NCBI GenBank assembly: GCA_030666885.1
Contig: DAOUWY010000160.1
Location: 1 to 5,171, forward strand
DNA: 5,171 nucleotides
Source of the DNA: Methanosarcinales archaeon
GTDB taxonomy: Archaea; Halobacteriota; Methanosarcinia; Methanosarcinales; Methanocomedenaceae
Reading direction: 5' to 3'
A program made the position numbers and the translations under genes. Of this stretch, positions 4,825-5,171 are shown in pieces; position 1 is the stretch's first letter; every line of letters starts with the position of its first letter. Under the pieces are notes generated by a model. The model was not told the DNA's origin and ran no database searches. It worked only from the letters and a program-made list of their open reading frames with translations.

Positions 4825-5171
4825 ATCCCGAATACCATCCTTATAGTGTTCCGTGTGGCAGGTGCCAGGCCCAGTACTATGATGGTCAGCTTCAATACAT
4901 CTTTTAGATGCATGGATTTTTCATCATCGTTGAACTGGGTTTCAAGGACATAGATCACAGGTATAAATACCATGAGTTTTAAAGGAAACATTATGCTGGA
5001 TGTGCCTGCCAGGTCAATAAGAAACGTAGGTACCACATGTTTTTCAGTGTAACCAAGAAATTTCATACCATAGAAAGTGGATGAAGCATCCAATAGGTGC
5101 ACAAATAAAATACTTATATTGATACGTTGGGTGAATATTGTTTGTCCGGTAACTTTTGCCACCGTATATGT
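4821..5171 (-). CDS. DUF63 family membrane protein (C-terminal part; 5' end outside window)
   Basis: The frame is open through the window edge (upstream codons read T-Y-T before the GTG at 5162). DUF63 proteins are usually well over 200 residues, so this is the C-terminal part rather than a complete gene starting at that GTG. Visible features are a segment beginning ILFVHLLDASSTFYGMKF, then VVPTFLIDLAGTSSIMFPLK leading into a hydrophobic helix ending YVLET. A short charged linker follows, then a last hydrophobic helix with LGLAPATRNTIRM near the end, all typical of this archaeal family. The function of DUF63 is not known. It is joined to the SpoIIM-family gene by an ATGA overlap, so the two membrane proteins are made together. 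Confidence 0.88.
   Translation of the reverse strand, partial: TYTVAKVTGQTIFTQRINISILFVHLLDASSTFYGMKFLGYTEKHVVPTFLIDLAGTSSIMFPLKLMVFIPVIYVLETQFNDDEKSMHLKDVLKLTIIVLGLAPATRNTIRMVFGI

Overview
The window looks like a piece of a euryarchaeal genome, most plausibly a methanogen- or ANME-like member of the Methanosarcinales. This rests on an archaeal-style MoaA, a SpoIIM-family protein next to a DUF63 membrane protein (DUF63 is essentially archaeal), a small ribbon-helix-helix antitoxin of archaeal type, an archaeal-looking promoter at the RelE locus, and moderate-to-low GC with long non-coding spacers. The assignment is an inference from protein families only.

Left part (1-806): an MNT nucleotidyltransferase / HEPN ribonuclease pair (MntA-HepT type toxin-antitoxin) with overlapping genes and the key residues of both partners intact. 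A 26-bp near-perfect palindrome lies about 80 bases upstream of the likely start.

Middle part (807-2860): an accessory, decaying region. It holds two degenerate fragments resembling the conserved end of a type I restriction specificity subunit (HsdS), two further fragments sharing an exact 16-bp match, and three different imperfect palindromes, two of them built from short iterated units. It also holds a complete RHH antitoxin / RelE-ParE toxin operon on the minus strand, whose promoter carries a palindromic operator laid over the TATA-like box. Together this reads as a defence or toxin-antitoxin island in which the toxin-antitoxin pairs stayed intact while a restriction system was lost.

Right-middle (2824-3283): a 52-codon minus-strand gene with a strong Shine-Dalgarno sequence and a hairpin/T-run terminator, then an AT-rich divergent promoter region.

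Right part (3284-5171): ordinary chromosome. moaA (first step of molybdopterin/tungstopterin cofactor synthesis) runs rightward and overlaps by 19 bp the end of a convergent minus-strand operon. That operon encodes a DUF63 membrane protein (cut by the window edge) translationally coupled through ATGA to a SpoIIM-family membrane protein. I see no clearly new multi-gene system. The items most worth checking are the paired HsdS-like relics, the small terminator-bounded gene and the operator architecture of the RelE module.
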